A stretch of DNA of 64,000 nucleotides, taken from Mycolicibacterium pulveris. Lineage in GTDB: Bacteria; Actinomycetota; Actinomycetes; Mycobacteriales; Mycobacteriaceae. The position numbers and the translations under genes are program-made. Under the pieces are notes generated by a model, which saw only the letters and a list, made by a program, of their open reading frames with translations, had not been told where the DNA came from and did not search any database. This document shows, piece after piece, positions 46,160-54,519 of this stretch (the first letter of the stretch is position 1; every line of letters begins with the position of its first letter). Location: positions 1,302,001 to 1,366,000 of the forward strand of contig NZ_AP022599.1 in assembly GCF_010725725.1 (NCBI RefSeq). Reading direction: 5' to 3'.

Positions 46160-47476
46160 TCAGGGTGCTGAGGGGTACAGCGGTGTGCCGTCGGGTCCGT
46201 AGAGGGGGGCGCCGTAGGGCGGCGCACCCGGGTACGGCACGGGTCCGATCGCCGGTGGGCCGTCGCCGTGCACTCGGGGCGGCTCCGGCACGGCCTTGGT
46301 CACCGGGAACCAGTTCACCAACCAGGGATGGCCGATACCCGGGTTGGGCCGCCAGTCCAGACCGGTACCCCAGCCGGTGTTGGTCACCAATTGGCGCACC
46401 GGGAACTTCTTGCTCGGGTCGGGCAGCGACCCGCAGCCGGGCCTGCCGCCCGGCCCGCCCTTGGCGGCGACGACCGGCAGATGCGTGGGGTACTTATACG
46501 GGTCGTCGCCCGGGATCAGAGCCGCGTCGAGAATCACCGATCGCCCGTTGCCGCCCATGGCGTCTCGGCCCCCGTTGTTGAGGAACCACACCGCGCCCTG
46601 CAGAGTGCAGGTGTAGGTCGCGTCGTACTTGTGCAGTAGGTCGGTGGTCGGCGCCACCGTGCGCATCAGGTGCACCAGGTCGTTGGCGTTGCGGCCGAGC
46701 ACGTTGGCGCCCGACTGGGCGAAGCCGATGCTGTTGAGCAGGACGGTGTTGAGCTGCTCGGCGTGATCGGTGATCGTCTTGCCGGTTTCGCTGGCGCCGT
46801 CCAGGATTTCCATGATGTCCGGCGCAGCGGCGGCGTATGCATCCGAGAACCCCTTCAGCGAACGCCAGTCAGCGGCGACGGTGTCCATCCGCGGATTGAG
46901 CGCCAGCAGAACCTGATTGGCGTCGGTGGTGGCCTGACCGATCCGCTCGCCCTGTCCGCGCACTCCGTCGGCGAGGGCGGTCAGCGTGGCGTTGAGCTTG
47001 ACCGGGTCGAGTTTGGTGGTCAACTCGTAAAGGTTCTCGAACACCGTGTTGACCTCGCTGCTGACGTTTCGCGAAGTCAACACCGTGCCGGCCTTGAGCC
47101 GCTGGGGACTGGGATCTTCCGGATAGATGAGGTCGACGTACTTGGCGCCGAAGGCGGTGGTGGCCATGATCTGCGCACCGACGTTGGCCGGGATCGCGCT
47201 GACGGCATCGGGAAACATGTTGAGCCGCACGACCACGTCGCGCCCGGTCCCCGTCACCGAGGCGATACGACCGACCTGTACGCCGCGCAGCTTGACCTTG
47301 CCACCCGATTCCAGGATGAGACCGGAGCGGTCCGACGTCAGCGTCACCGGCACGAACTTTCGGAATGTTCCGGTGAACAGCGCGGCGGTCATCAGGACCA
47401 GGCCGACGATGAGGGCGAGCAGGATCGCCGTCCACCAGGCCGGCTTGATCCGCATGTCCATTCGGTCGTCGAACAT
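46160..47476 (-). CDS. mceA: MCE family protein (MceA type)
   Basis: 438 residues from ATG at 47476, 4 bases after the yrbEB stop; an internal ATG six codons in is possible. N-terminal helix (AWWTAILLALIVGLVLMTAA), MCE domain (about 42-125: VPVTLTSDRSGLILESGGKV, KLRGVQVGRIASV) and a Pro/Gly/Tyr-rich tail (PYPGAPPYGAPLYGPDGTP). First mce gene of the operon. Confidence 0.92.
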   Translation of the reverse strand: MFDDRMDMRIKPAWWTAILLALIVGLVLMTAALFTGTFRKFVPVTLTSDRSGLILESGGKVKLRGVQVGRIASVTGTGRDVVVRLNMFPDAVSAIPANVGAQIMATTAFGAKYVDLIYPEDPSPQRLKAGTVLTSRNVSSEVNTVFENLYELTTKLDPVKLNATLTALADGVRGQGERIGQATTDANQVLLALNPRMDTVAADWRSLKGFSDAYAAAAPDIMEILDGASETGKTITDHAEQLNTVLLNSIGFAQSGANVLGRNANDLVHLMRTVAPTTDLLHKYDATYTCTLQGAVWFLNNGGRDAMGGNGRSVILDAALIPGDDPYKYPTHLPVVAAKGGPGGRPGCGSLPDPSKKFPVRQLVTNTGWGTGLDWRPNPGIGHPWLVNWFPVTKAVPEPPRVHGDGPPAIGPVPYPGAPPYGAPLYGPDGTPLYPSAP

Positions 47477-47480
47477 CGCG

Positions 47481-48335
47481 TTACCCCGACAGGTCGAAGT
47501 TGCCGGACTGCCCGTAGACGGACAGCGTGATGATGACGGAGACGAAGGCCGCCGCGATGAGCGAGGTACGCACCGCGCGGCCGACCGCCTCGCCGACGCC
47601 GACGGGCCCGCCCGAGGCGGTGAACCCGTAGTAGGTGTGCACCAGCATCACCACGATTCCGATCACCACTGCCTGGAAGAACGACCAGATCAGATCGGTG
47701 CTGCGCAGGAACGTGTTGAAGTAGTGGTCGTAGACGCCGGTGGACTGCCCGTAACCGAAGGTGGTGCCGATCCGGGCGGCGAAGAACGAGGCGATCACCG
47801 CGATGCAGTACAGCGGGATGACGACGAACACTCCGGCGGCCACCCGGGTGGAGGCGAGGTAGGCGATCGACCGGATGCCCATCACCTCCAGGGCGTCGAT
47901 CTCCTCGCTGATCCGCATCGCACCGAGTTGAGCGGTGGCACCGGCGCCGATGGTGGCTGCCAGACCGATCCCGGCGACGACGGGCGCGATGATCCGGACG
48001 TTGGCGTAGACCGAGATGAAGCCCGTCAGCGCCTCAACCCCGATGCCGGCCAGTGAGTTGTACCCCTGCACAGCGATGATCGCCCCGGCCGACAGGGTCA
48101 GAAACCCGATGATCACCACGGTTCCGCCGATGACGGCCATCGCACCTGTGCCCAGGCTCATCTGGGCGACAAGCCGCACCACCTCAAGCTTGTAGTGGAT
48201 GAAGGCATTTCGGATTTCGGCGAGGGTTCGGGTATAGAACGCCATCTGCATTCCGACGGTGTTCCAGCTCCTGGCGAAATTCTCGGCGGCCCGGGCGAGG
48301 CGGCCGAACCGCGTGCTTGGCCGTGCGCTCGTCAC
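47481..48335 (-). CDS. yrbEB: MlaE-type ABC permease, second YrbE subunit
   Basis: 284 residues from GTG at 48335, overlapping the yrbEA stop as GTGA. Polytopic, with the MlaE/YrbE signature MRISEEIDALEVMGIRSIAY, then VFVVIPLYCIAVIASF. The amphipathic N-terminal interface helix (WNTVGMQMAFYTRTLAEI) is present. Inserted in the cytoplasmic membrane at the base of the Mce tube, working with a distant MceG-type ATPase, none of which lies here. Confidence 0.93.
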   Translation of the reverse strand: MTSARPSTRFGRLARAAENFARSWNTVGMQMAFYTRTLAEIRNAFIHYKLEVVRLVAQMSLGTGAMAVIGGTVVIIGFLTLSAGAIIAVQGYNSLAGIGVEALTGFISVYANVRIIAPVVAGIGLAATIGAGATAQLGAMRISEEIDALEVMGIRSIAYLASTRVAAGVFVVIPLYCIAVIASFFAARIGTTFGYGQSTGVYDHYFNTFLRSTDLIWSFFQAVVIGIVVMLVHTYYGFTASGGPVGVGEAVGRAVRTSLIAAAFVSVIITLSVYGQSGNFDLSG

Positions 48336-49141
48336 TGCGCTGCCTGCACGCCGATTGCGGTTGCGATGACGTTGATGAAGAACAACGCCATGAACGAGAG
48401 CACGACGGTCTCGTTGACCGCGTTGCCGACGCCCGCCGGCCCGCCGCCGACGGAAATGCCCTTGTAGCAGGCGATCAGGCTGGCCGCCAAGCCGAACACC
48501 GCGGCCTTGCACAGCGCGACGATCACCTCCACGGGTCCGGTCAGGATCGTCATACCGGCGGCGAACGCGCCGGGGGTGACGTGCTGGACGAAGACCGAGA
48601 AGACGAAGCCGCCGCTGAGCCCGATGACCGACACGATGGAGTTCAAGAGCAGGGCAACCAGAGTGGCGGCCAGCACGCGTGGCACGACGAGGGTTTGGAT
48701 GGGGTTGATCCCGAGAACCCGCAGAGCGTCGAGCTCCTCGCGAATCGTTCTCGCCCCGAGGTCCGCGCACATCGCGGTGGCCCCCGCGCCCGCCACCACC
48801 AACACGGTCACCACGGGTCCGATCTGGGTGATGGCGCCCAGCGCGGTGCCGGTCCCCGAGTAGTCGGCGGCGCCGAACTCGATCAGCAGCACGTTGAGGA
48901 CGAACACCGTCAGCACGGTGAACGGGATCGACAGCATGATGGTGGGCACGATCGACACGCGCGCGACGAACCAACTCTGCAACAGGAACTCACGCCAAGC
49001 GAACGGTGGCTTGAACATCAGCACGAAGGTGTCGAGGACCATCGCGACGAATCCACCGATCGCGGTGGCCGGCTTCGCCAGCGAAGATGCCGCGCCACGG
49101 GCCAGGCTTCGCTGAGGTGTTGCTAGCGCAACTTCTCCCAT
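48332..49141 (-). CDS. yrbEA: MlaE-type ABC permease, first YrbE subunit
   Basis: 269 residues from ATG at 49141, with GGAGGT seven bases upstream; the open frame runs 40 codons further, but the strong ribosome site fixes this start. Seen: TIREELDALRVLGINPIQTL and VVPRVLAATLVALLLNSIVS, the MlaE motif, and about five hydrophobic segments. First gene of the eight-gene yrbE-mce operon, all genes abutting or within 50 bases. Confidence 0.93.
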   Translation of the reverse strand: MGEVALATPQRSLARGAASSLAKPATAIGGFVAMVLDTFVLMFKPPFAWREFLLQSWFVARVSIVPTIMLSIPFTVLTVFVLNVLLIEFGAADYSGTGTALGAITQIGPVVTVLVVAGAGATAMCADLGARTIREELDALRVLGINPIQTLVVPRVLAATLVALLLNSIVSVIGLSGGFVFSVFVQHVTPGAFAAGMTILTGPVEVIVALCKAAVFGLAASLIACYKGISVGGGPAGVGNAVNETVVLSFMALFFINVIATAIGVQAAQ

Positions 49142-49449
49142 CTGGGACCTCCGATCCTGGGCTGGTAGTACCGGAAAGAACTCTGACCTGCGTCTGTTTG
49201 CGGCGGGTGAGGAACGTAGGCATCTCCTGGCCGATGCGCAACGCTCTTGTGCGATTTTCACTCAGCTCAAATCGCCCCCGAACAGTGTGATCTTTATTTA
49301 GAGCTATGACGTCTCAGAAAGATACCGCAACTTGGTCTCCGTGCAAATGCTTCTGTGTCATCGGATCGACGATCGGCGGCGGTGGTGCCGGCGAGCAGGT
49401 GCTCGTCGATGAGCGCGGGAACGATCACCCGCGGGTCGGACCGCCGTGG
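49142..49449. other. Upstream region of the yrbE-mce operon
   Basis: 308 bases between yrbEA and the TetR gene upstream on the same strand. An A/T-richer patch around 49250-49330 (for example TTTATTTAGAGCT at about 49292) is the likeliest promoter location. I found no strong palindrome and no gene. It does not contain the AGTGCCACT operator seen at 51.1 kb. Confidence 0.45.
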
Positions 49450-50121
49450 TCAGCCGGACGTGTCCCGGCCGGCGACACCGTATAGCAGCATCCGGCTCGC
49501 CTCCTTGATCTGGCGCGCCCGGCCCGGCCGCCGCTGCGCCGGCGAGAAGAGCCAGTCGTCGAGTAGCACCATGGAGAGGACAGCTCCAACGGAGAAGGCG
49601 ACGGTGACCGGTGCGTCGACATCGCGGAAGTGCCGGGCGGCACTGTGTTCCAGCAACACACGCCGGACGAGTCCGAGGTTGTTGGCGAGCTTTTCGCTGA
49701 CCCGGGACGCGGCGTCGGCCAACCCGGGATCGGCGCCGTTGACCCCGGCGGCGATGATGGTTCTCAACAGTTCGCGATGTTCGTCGGCGAGGTTGTAGAA
49801 GCCCTTGACGAACGACTCGGCGACCTGCGCGGCATCGGTGGCCGAGGTGGAACTGGCGTCCCAGGTCGCGGCCCAGTCGTCCACGAACTCGGTGAAGGGG
49901 GTAAGGACCGTCGTTTCGAACAGCTCGGCTTTGGAACCGAAATTGCGGAAGATGACCGACTCCCCCACGCCTGCCTCTACGGCGATCTGCCGCGTGGGGG
50001 TGGCGTGGTAACCCTGTGTGGCGAACAGTCTGCGGGCGGTGTCGAGGATCAGCCCGCGGACCTCGTCTGGCGCTCGGCGCCCGCTCTTGCGCCTGCCACC
50101 GCGACGGGTAGTCAGCGCCAC
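49450..50121 (-). CDS. TetR-family regulator between membrane protein and mce operon
   Basis: 223 residues from GTG at 50121. A basic N-terminal arm (TTRRGGRRKSGRRAPDEVRG), then TetR_N helix-turn-helix with ARRLFATQGYHATPTRQIAV and GVGESVIFRNFGSKAELFE. It follows the membrane protein gene at 50271 (149-base gap), and precedes the mce operon by 308 bases, all on the same strand, so it may control both. The same membrane protein-TetR order occurs at 29405/28739. Confidence 0.9.
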   Translation of the reverse strand: MALTTRRGGRRKSGRRAPDEVRGLILDTARRLFATQGYHATPTRQIAVEAGVGESVIFRNFGSKAELFETTVLTPFTEFVDDWAATWDASSTSATDAAQVAESFVKGFYNLADEHRELLRTIIAAGVNGADPGLADAASRVSEKLANNLGLVRRVLLEHSAARHFRDVDAPVTVAFSVGAVLSMVLLDDWLFSPAQRRPGRARQIKEASRMLLYGVAGRDTSG

Positions 50122-50270
50122 TCACCTCCCGTCAGGTCACCTCGCCGTGACCGTGTTCCAAGCCTCACCCTGTGCAGCCTAGCGGGTGGGCCTGCACTGC
50201 TGGGGGCCGAGGTGGCGACGTTGTCCGGTACTGCGCCGCAACGCGGTTGGGTTCGCGCCGCCGACGACGC

Positions 50271-51023
50271 TCACCGCTGCGACGCGGCGATCTGACTGCT
50301 GAGATTGCGATGGACCGTCACGGTCATCGCGGCGATCCAGATGACGAACGCGCTCAACGGGAGATAGAGGCCGACCACTCCGTTCCACGCCATCGGGCCG
50401 GACTTGAAGAACAGGACGGCGCCCGCGGGCAGGATCAGGAGGGCGACCCACAAGTTCAGGTAGCCCAACCATCGAGGCAGGATCGGGACGGGACGCCGGT
50501 CGATCAGGATCGCCACGCCGATCGCGATGAGTTGTACCCACAGCGACCAGATCACGGTCATGAACAGGATCCAGCCCAGGTCGTGCATGCTCTCGGTCAG
50601 CTCGGCCGACCGGCCGTCGAAGCGGAAGCTGGTGGCCATCCACACCCCGATCGGGGTGATGAACTCCAGCGACAACAGCGCGCAGGACACCATCTGGACG
50701 TCGGCGAGCGCACGAGCGCCGTCGATTCGCTTGAGCTGACCGGAGATCGCGACGGCGTAGGGCACCAGCAACGCGGAGCCCAGCATCGAGATGACCATCC
50801 CGAACTTGATCGCGTTGGCGTTGTCGTCATAGAGCCGCACGATCGCCGCCGGGCCCGCTGTCGGACGTGACGGCGGGATGAAACCGGCGATGAACAGGAA
50901 TGCGCCGAGCCACAACGCGAGCATGCCGAACCCAGACCAGATCAACACCCGATGGACCCGCAGCTCCATAGTGGACTCGGCAGGTGTCGCCGCGGTGTGC
51001 TTGCGGGATGCGGTGACCGACAC
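50271..51023 (-). CDS. Polytopic membrane protein, recurring family (copy B)
   Basis: 250 residues from GTG at 51023, with AGGAGG a few bases upstream, which rules out the ATG inside that site. Same family as copy A: FIPPSRPTAG, ISGQLKRIDGARALADVQMV, FITPIGVWMA, PILPRWLGY, FFKSGPMAWNGVVGLY. About six membrane segments plus an N-terminal soluble arm (TASRKHTAATPAEST). Three operator-like repeats lie upstream at 51073-51178. Function unknown. Confidence 0.86.
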   Translation of the reverse strand: MSVTASRKHTAATPAESTMELRVHRVLIWSGFGMLALWLGAFLFIAGFIPPSRPTAGPAAIVRLYDDNANAIKFGMVISMLGSALLVPYAVAISGQLKRIDGARALADVQMVSCALLSLEFITPIGVWMATSFRFDGRSAELTESMHDLGWILFMTVIWSLWVQLIAIGVAILIDRRPVPILPRWLGYLNLWVALLILPAGAVLFFKSGPMAWNGVVGLYLPLSAFVIWIAAMTVTVHRNLSSQIAASQR

Positions 51024-51072
51024 GGAACCTCCTCGCATCTTCTGGCATCGCTGTGGGGTTGGGCGGTAGAGG

Positions 51073-51178
51073 GAGTGACACTAGCTATCGCCGATGGACG
51101 GAATCTATTTTCGGTTGCAGCCCCGTGTCAACTTGTTCTTTAATTAGTGCCACTCACGCTTTAAGCTAGTGCCACTCA
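51073..51178. promoter_or_regulatory. Three copies of an AGTG-n-CACT operator
   Basis: TAGTGCCACTCA occurs as a direct repeat at 51145-51156 and 51167-51178, 22 bases apart. GAGTGACACTA at 51073-51083 is the same site inverted, with one change. Each contains a near-palindromic AGTG-n-CACT core. All lie in the 150 bases before the membrane protein start at 51023, and the outer copy is next to the IS110 element. The TetR at 49450 is the likely binder. Confidence 0.66.
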
Positions 51179-51253
51179 TTAATGACAACAGTGCGATGTG
51201 CGGCTTGGCCGGCACGCGCGCCACGACGGTCAGGAGGATTCTCAATGAGGTTG

Positions 51254-51724
51254 TCAAGCCGCTGCGGCAGTAGGCGTGGTGGGTTGATAGGTCGTGTGGT
51301 CGCGCAGCATTGCCCACAGAACATTGAGACGCCGACGTGCCAGGGCCAGGACGGCTTGGCTGTGGCGTTTGCCTTCGGCGCGTTTGCGGTTGTAATACGT
51401 GCGCGAGACGGGGTCGGATCGAATGCTGGACAGCGCCGACAGGTAGCAGGCGCGCAGCAGGCGCCGGTTGTAGCGGCGGGGTCGTTGAAGGTTGCCGCTG
51501 ATGCGGCCGGAGTCACGCGGTACCGGAGCCAGGCCGGCGACGCCGGCGAGGCGGTCAACGGAGTCGAAGGCACTCATGTCTCCGCCGGTGGCAGCGAGGA
51601 ATTCGGCGCCGAGCGTGACGCCGAAGCCCGACATGCTCACGATGATTTCGGCGTGGCGGTGGCGGCGAAATCGCTCCTCGATCATCGCATCGGTGTCGCC
51701 GATTTCGGTGTCGAGGGCCATCAC
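51254..51724 (-). pseudogene. IS110 transposase, C-terminal part
   Basis: 156 residues. Transposase_20-type domain with IIVSMSGFGVTLGAEFLAAT, LAGVAGLAPVPRDSG and RISGN, the serine-containing catalytic region of IS110 enzymes. In an intact IS110 this is fused to the N-terminal DEDD domain. It begins at GTG 51724 as a GTGA overlap with the stop of the N-terminal part, just after AGGAGG, so separate translation is possible, but a frameshift that broke one gene (one base missing or a -1 shift at 51724-51735) is the simpler reading. Confidence 0.82.
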
Positions 51725-52473
51725 CTCCTGGCCAAGCGGGCAACCATGGCCGCAGCGAGTTGTTGTCCGGGTATGACGGTGTGTTGAGCGTGAGCGGCCT
51801 GCAGGGCTTTGGCCGCGACGGCGTCGGCGTTGCGGGCCTTGCGTTTACCCAACCAGGCTGCCAGTCGAGCAGCACCGGCTCGTCGCAGCCCATCGGGAGT
51901 TTGATAGCCGGTGAGCAGCAGCAACGCGGCCTTGCTGGTGCTGTAGTCGAACGCGCGTTCCAGGGCTGGGAAGTATTCGAGCAGCTGGGCACGCAGTCGG
52001 TTGATCGTGCGGGTGCGATCAGCCACCAGATCGGTGCGCCGGCTGGTGAGAATGCGCAGCTCCACTGCGATGTCATCTCCGGGGCGCAGTGGTTGCAGAT
52101 CGCGGCGCATCCGGGCCTGATCGGCAATGACGGCGGCATCTTTGGCGTCGGTCTTACCCTCCCCGCGGTAGCTGCCCGAGGCGTGGTGCACGGTGCGGCC
52201 GGGGATGTAGAGCAGCCGCTGGTCAGCGGCGATCAGCAGCGTGATCAGCAGGGCCGCACCGCCAGCGTTGAGATCGATGGCCCAGGTGACCTCACCGCCG
52301 TCAGCCATGGTTGCGACAGTGCTGATCAACTTCAACAGAGTCGCTTCGTCGTTGGCTACCCGCTGCGACAGCAGTCGCTTTCCCTCAGCATCGATGACCA
52401 CGCAGAAGTGGTCCGATTTCCCAGCATCGATACCCGCCCAAACAGCTTGTGTCACTACCGCCTCCGTGCTCAT
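51721..52473 (-). pseudogene. IS110 transposase, N-terminal DEDD part
   Basis: 250 residues from ATG at 52473; the open frame extends 24 codons upstream. RuvC-like DEDD domain: VWAGIDAGKSDHFCVVID, TWAIDLNAGGA, GKTDAKDAAVIADQARM. It ends prematurely at ARLARR, where an intact protein would continue into the C-terminal part in another frame. 250 plus 156 residues equals the usual IS110 transposase length of about 400. Confidence 0.84.
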
Positions 52474-52564
52474 CACCATTTCCACCAGCCCGGCAGACGA
52501 CCACGCCGTCGTGTCCTTACACAGCGATCGAATCGCATCTCTCAATTAGCGGTCGAGTCGTCGC

Positions 52565-52632
52565 GGGACAGCGGGCGGCCAATCCTCCTCGGCCATCAAG
52601 GGCTGACCAATGAAAGCCATACCCGCTGTCCC
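52565..52632 (-). ncRNA. Possible IS110 bridge RNA region (hairpin)
   Basis: GGGACAGCGGG (52565-52575) and CCCGCTGTCCC (52622-52632) are perfect 11-base inverted repeats enclosing 46 bases; a smaller GGCC hairpin lies inside. It is in the non-coding left end upstream of the transposase start, where IS110-group elements encode their bridge RNA. The strand and limits are inferred. It could instead be a terminator. Confidence 0.35.
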
Positions 52633-52696
52633 TGGGTGAATCGAAGCCTAACTAAGGCCAGCGGCCCCGAACACCCTCCAAGAAAGGTAAGGACCA

Positions 52697-53491
52697 GTGA
52701 TCAAGCAGATCGAGCTCGACAAGAGCGTGGCGAAGGCGTTTACCTGGTCCGCGGCAGTCGTCATCTTCGGGCTGCTCATCGCCCAGGGATTTCTGATGAA
52801 CTTCTTGCCCGCTCCACCGCCCACCCTCAGCGCCGAGGAGCTGCGGCAGATCTTCGTCGATCGGCGTTTCGAGATACAGATCGGATCGATCGTCCAGATC
52901 ATCGCCTGGAGCTTCTGGGCGACCTGGGGCATCGTGGTGACCACCTTCATGCGGAAGATGGAGCGCGGTTACCCCTTCCTCACCTACGCCTCCATCGCCC
53001 TGGTCGGCGGCGGCTACGTCTTCTTCCTGTTCATCCCGATGACCTGGGCGGTGTGCGCGTATCGTGCCGACGAAATGGACCCGCAGATCCTTCAGTTCGC
53101 CAACGACTGGGTGTGGTTCGACTGGCTGTTCACCTGGCCGCCGTTCGCGATCTGGTTCTTCGTGGTGGCGGCTGCGATCTTCAAGGACCACAATGTCCCG
53201 ACCATCTACCCGAGATGGGTTGGCTACTTCAACCTTTGGTGCGGCTTCCTGATCTTTCCGGCGGCGCTGATCGTGTTCTGGAAAGACGGCCCCTTCGCCT
53301 ACAACGGAGCGCTCGCGTTCTGGTTCCCGGTCGCGATCTTCTTCGGCGAGATCACCGTCATGATCATCGTGTCGCTGAAGGTGATCAACCAGCAAGCCGC
53401 TCGGCTACAAGCCCGGGCGGAGGCCGGTGATCCCGAGGTCACCAGCGTCGCGGTCGCCACGGTGGACGCCCGACCGGGCGTCACGGCCTAG
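52697..53491 (+). CDS. Polytopic membrane protein, recurring family (copy E, divergent)
   Basis: 264 residues from GTG at 52697, with AAGGA just upstream. Same family but more diverged: FLPAPPPTLSAEELRQIFVD near the start, TIYPRWVGYFNLWCGFLIFP and VFWKDGPFAYNGALAFWFP, about seven membrane segments, and a short acidic-Ala tail. It is followed by a strong hairpin and the two cytochrome-oxidase-like genes. Its natural upstream neighbour was probably copy B before the IS110 inserted. Confidence 0.86.
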   Translation: MIKQIELDKSVAKAFTWSAAVVIFGLLIAQGFLMNFLPAPPPTLSAEELRQIFVDRRFEIQIGSIVQIIAWSFWATWGIVVTTFMRKMERGYPFLTYASIALVGGGYVFFLFIPMTWAVCAYRADEMDPQILQFANDWVWFDWLFTWPPFAIWFFVVAAAIFKDHNVPTIYPRWVGYFNLWCGFLIFPAALIVFWKDGPFAYNGALAFWFPVAIFFGEITVMIIVSLKVINQQAARLQARAEAGDPEVTSVAVATVDARPGVTA

Positions 53492-53501
53492 CGGAACCCG
53501 G

Positions 53502-53532
53502 GGCATGGGCGCCCGTTTCGGGCGCCCATGCC
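53502..53532. terminator. Strong 14-base hairpin between membrane protein and COX3-like gene
   Basis: GGCATGGGCGCCCG (53502-53515) pairs perfectly with CGGGCGCCCATGCC (53519-53532) around TTT. It starts 11 bases after the stop at 53491 and ends 19 bases before the next start. No T-tract. It could terminate, or attenuate and protect the mRNA end. Confidence 0.6.
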
Positions 53533-53551
53533 GGTCAGGAATGGGAGGGTG

Positions 53552-54154
53552 ATGGCGACCGTACTCGACAGCGTTCGTGCATTCGGATCGCGAAGACATC
53601 CGCCACGTGTGCCCGGCGAGGCGGGGACATGGATCTTCATCCTCGGCGACATGTCGATCTTCTCCGGATTCTTCGTCGTCTACCTTGTCTACCGGTCCGG
53701 AGACGCTCAACTGTTCGACAGCTCGGCTGCCTACTTGCAGCCGCTGTTCGGCGTGATCAACACGCTGTTGCTGCTCAGCAGTTCACTGCTGGTCGTGGTG
53801 GGCATACGTGCTGTTCGACTCGGAGAGCGCACACTTGCGCCCGGGTGTTTCATCGGCGCCATCCTGTGCGGAGTGGGCTTCTCGGTGATGAAGATCCTGG
53901 AGTACAGCGACAAGGTCCGCCACGGCATCACGCCCACCACCAACGAGTTCTGGATGTACTTCTACGTCTTGACGGGCCTGCACTTCTTTCACTTGCTGGT
54001 CGGCATCGGCGTATTGCTGTACCTGACGGTGAAGGCGCGCAAGGTGATTCTGACCGCCAAGGAGCTCGCGTTCATCGAAGGCGGCGCGTGCTTTTGGCAC
54101 ATGGTCGACCTGCTGTGGATTGTCTTGTTCCCCCTGCTGTATTTCGTGAGGTAG
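53552..54154 (+). CDS. Cytochrome c oxidase subunit III-like membrane protein
   Basis: 200 residues from ATG at 53552 (a GTG three bases earlier is possible); the in-frame upstream start would lie in the hairpin. Heme-copper oxidase subunit III pattern: EAGTWIFILGDMSIFSGFF, the conserved glutamate-containing SVMKILEYSDKVRHGITPTT, then TGLHFFHLLVGIGVLLYL and EGGACFWHMVDLLWIVLFPL. Seven helices are expected; about six are visible. It groups with NorE-like or the actinobacterial COX3 family. No subunit I or II gene is nearby, so the partner is encoded elsewhere, or the protein is orphaned. Confidence 0.86.
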   Translation: MATVLDSVRAFGSRRHPPRVPGEAGTWIFILGDMSIFSGFFVVYLVYRSGDAQLFDSSAAYLQPLFGVINTLLLLSSSLLVVVGIRAVRLGERTLAPGCFIGAILCGVGFSVMKILEYSDKVRHGITPTTNEFWMYFYVLTGLHFFHLLVGIGVLLYLTVKARKVILTAKELAFIEGGACFWHMVDLLWIVLFPLLYFVR

Positions 54155-54160
54155 ATCATC

Positions 54161-54499
54161 GTGCTCACTGAGCCTGCAACCGCCGCTCCGGGGACTTCGC
54201 GCCCCGGCCGGCCAAGCATGAAAAGTCTTATCCTCGGGCCGTTCACGGTCGTGTGGTGTGTCCTGATCGCCGCCACCCTGCTGACCTGGTACGTCGGCGA
54301 GGACGGCATCCGAGATCACCATGTCGCCTCGGTGGTGATCCTGCTGGTGGCCTTCGTCAAGGTGCGCTTCGTGGGGCTGTACTTCATGGAACTGCGCGAC
54401 GCACCATCGCTGCTTCGAACGATCTTCGAGCTGCACTGTGTCGTCGTCTGCAGCGTCATGATGATCGTGTATTTGGTCGAACCGCTTGCGCCACGCTGA
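54161..54499 (+). CDS. Prokaryotic cytochrome c oxidase subunit IV-like protein
   Basis: 112 residues from GTG at 54161, six bases after the subunit III stop. Three hydrophobic segments (LGPFTVVWCVLIAATLLTWY, VASVVILLVAFVKVRFVGLY, CVVVCSVMMIVYLV) with the FVKVRFVGLYFMELRDAP element of the COX4_pro/NorF family. Forms a pair with the subunit III-like gene. Confidence 0.82.
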   Translation: MLTEPATAAPGTSRPGRPSMKSLILGPFTVVWCVLIAATLLTWYVGEDGIRDHHVASVVILLVAFVKVRFVGLYFMELRDAPSLLRTIFELHCVVVCSVMMIVYLVEPLAPR

Positions 54500-54519
54500 C
54501 CGCCAAACCCCGGTCAGCG
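54494..54519. terminator. Bidirectional hairpin at convergent junction
   Basis: CGCTGACCG (54494-54502) pairs with CGGTCAGCG (54511-54519) around CCAAACCC. It spans the end of the subunit IV-like gene and the end of the FAD oxidoreductase gene on the other strand. Confidence 0.5.

Larger units (their letters stand above)
51232..52632 (-). mobile_element. IS110-family insertion sequence (limits approximate)
   Basis: Contains the two parts of an IS110-type transposase on the - strand (51254-52473) and a non-coding left end with a hairpin. AGGAGGATT at 51232-51240 recurs inverted at 52581-52589, possibly sub-terminal repeats. IS110 elements have no terminal inverted repeats or target duplication, so the exact ends cannot be read by eye. 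It lies between membrane protein copies B and E, which would otherwise be divergent neighbours. Confidence 0.8.

Noticed and set aside
40028..49141. Naming the mce operon mce1 or mce4
   Set aside because: No group-specific feature could be read by eye; the neighbouring genes differ from both.
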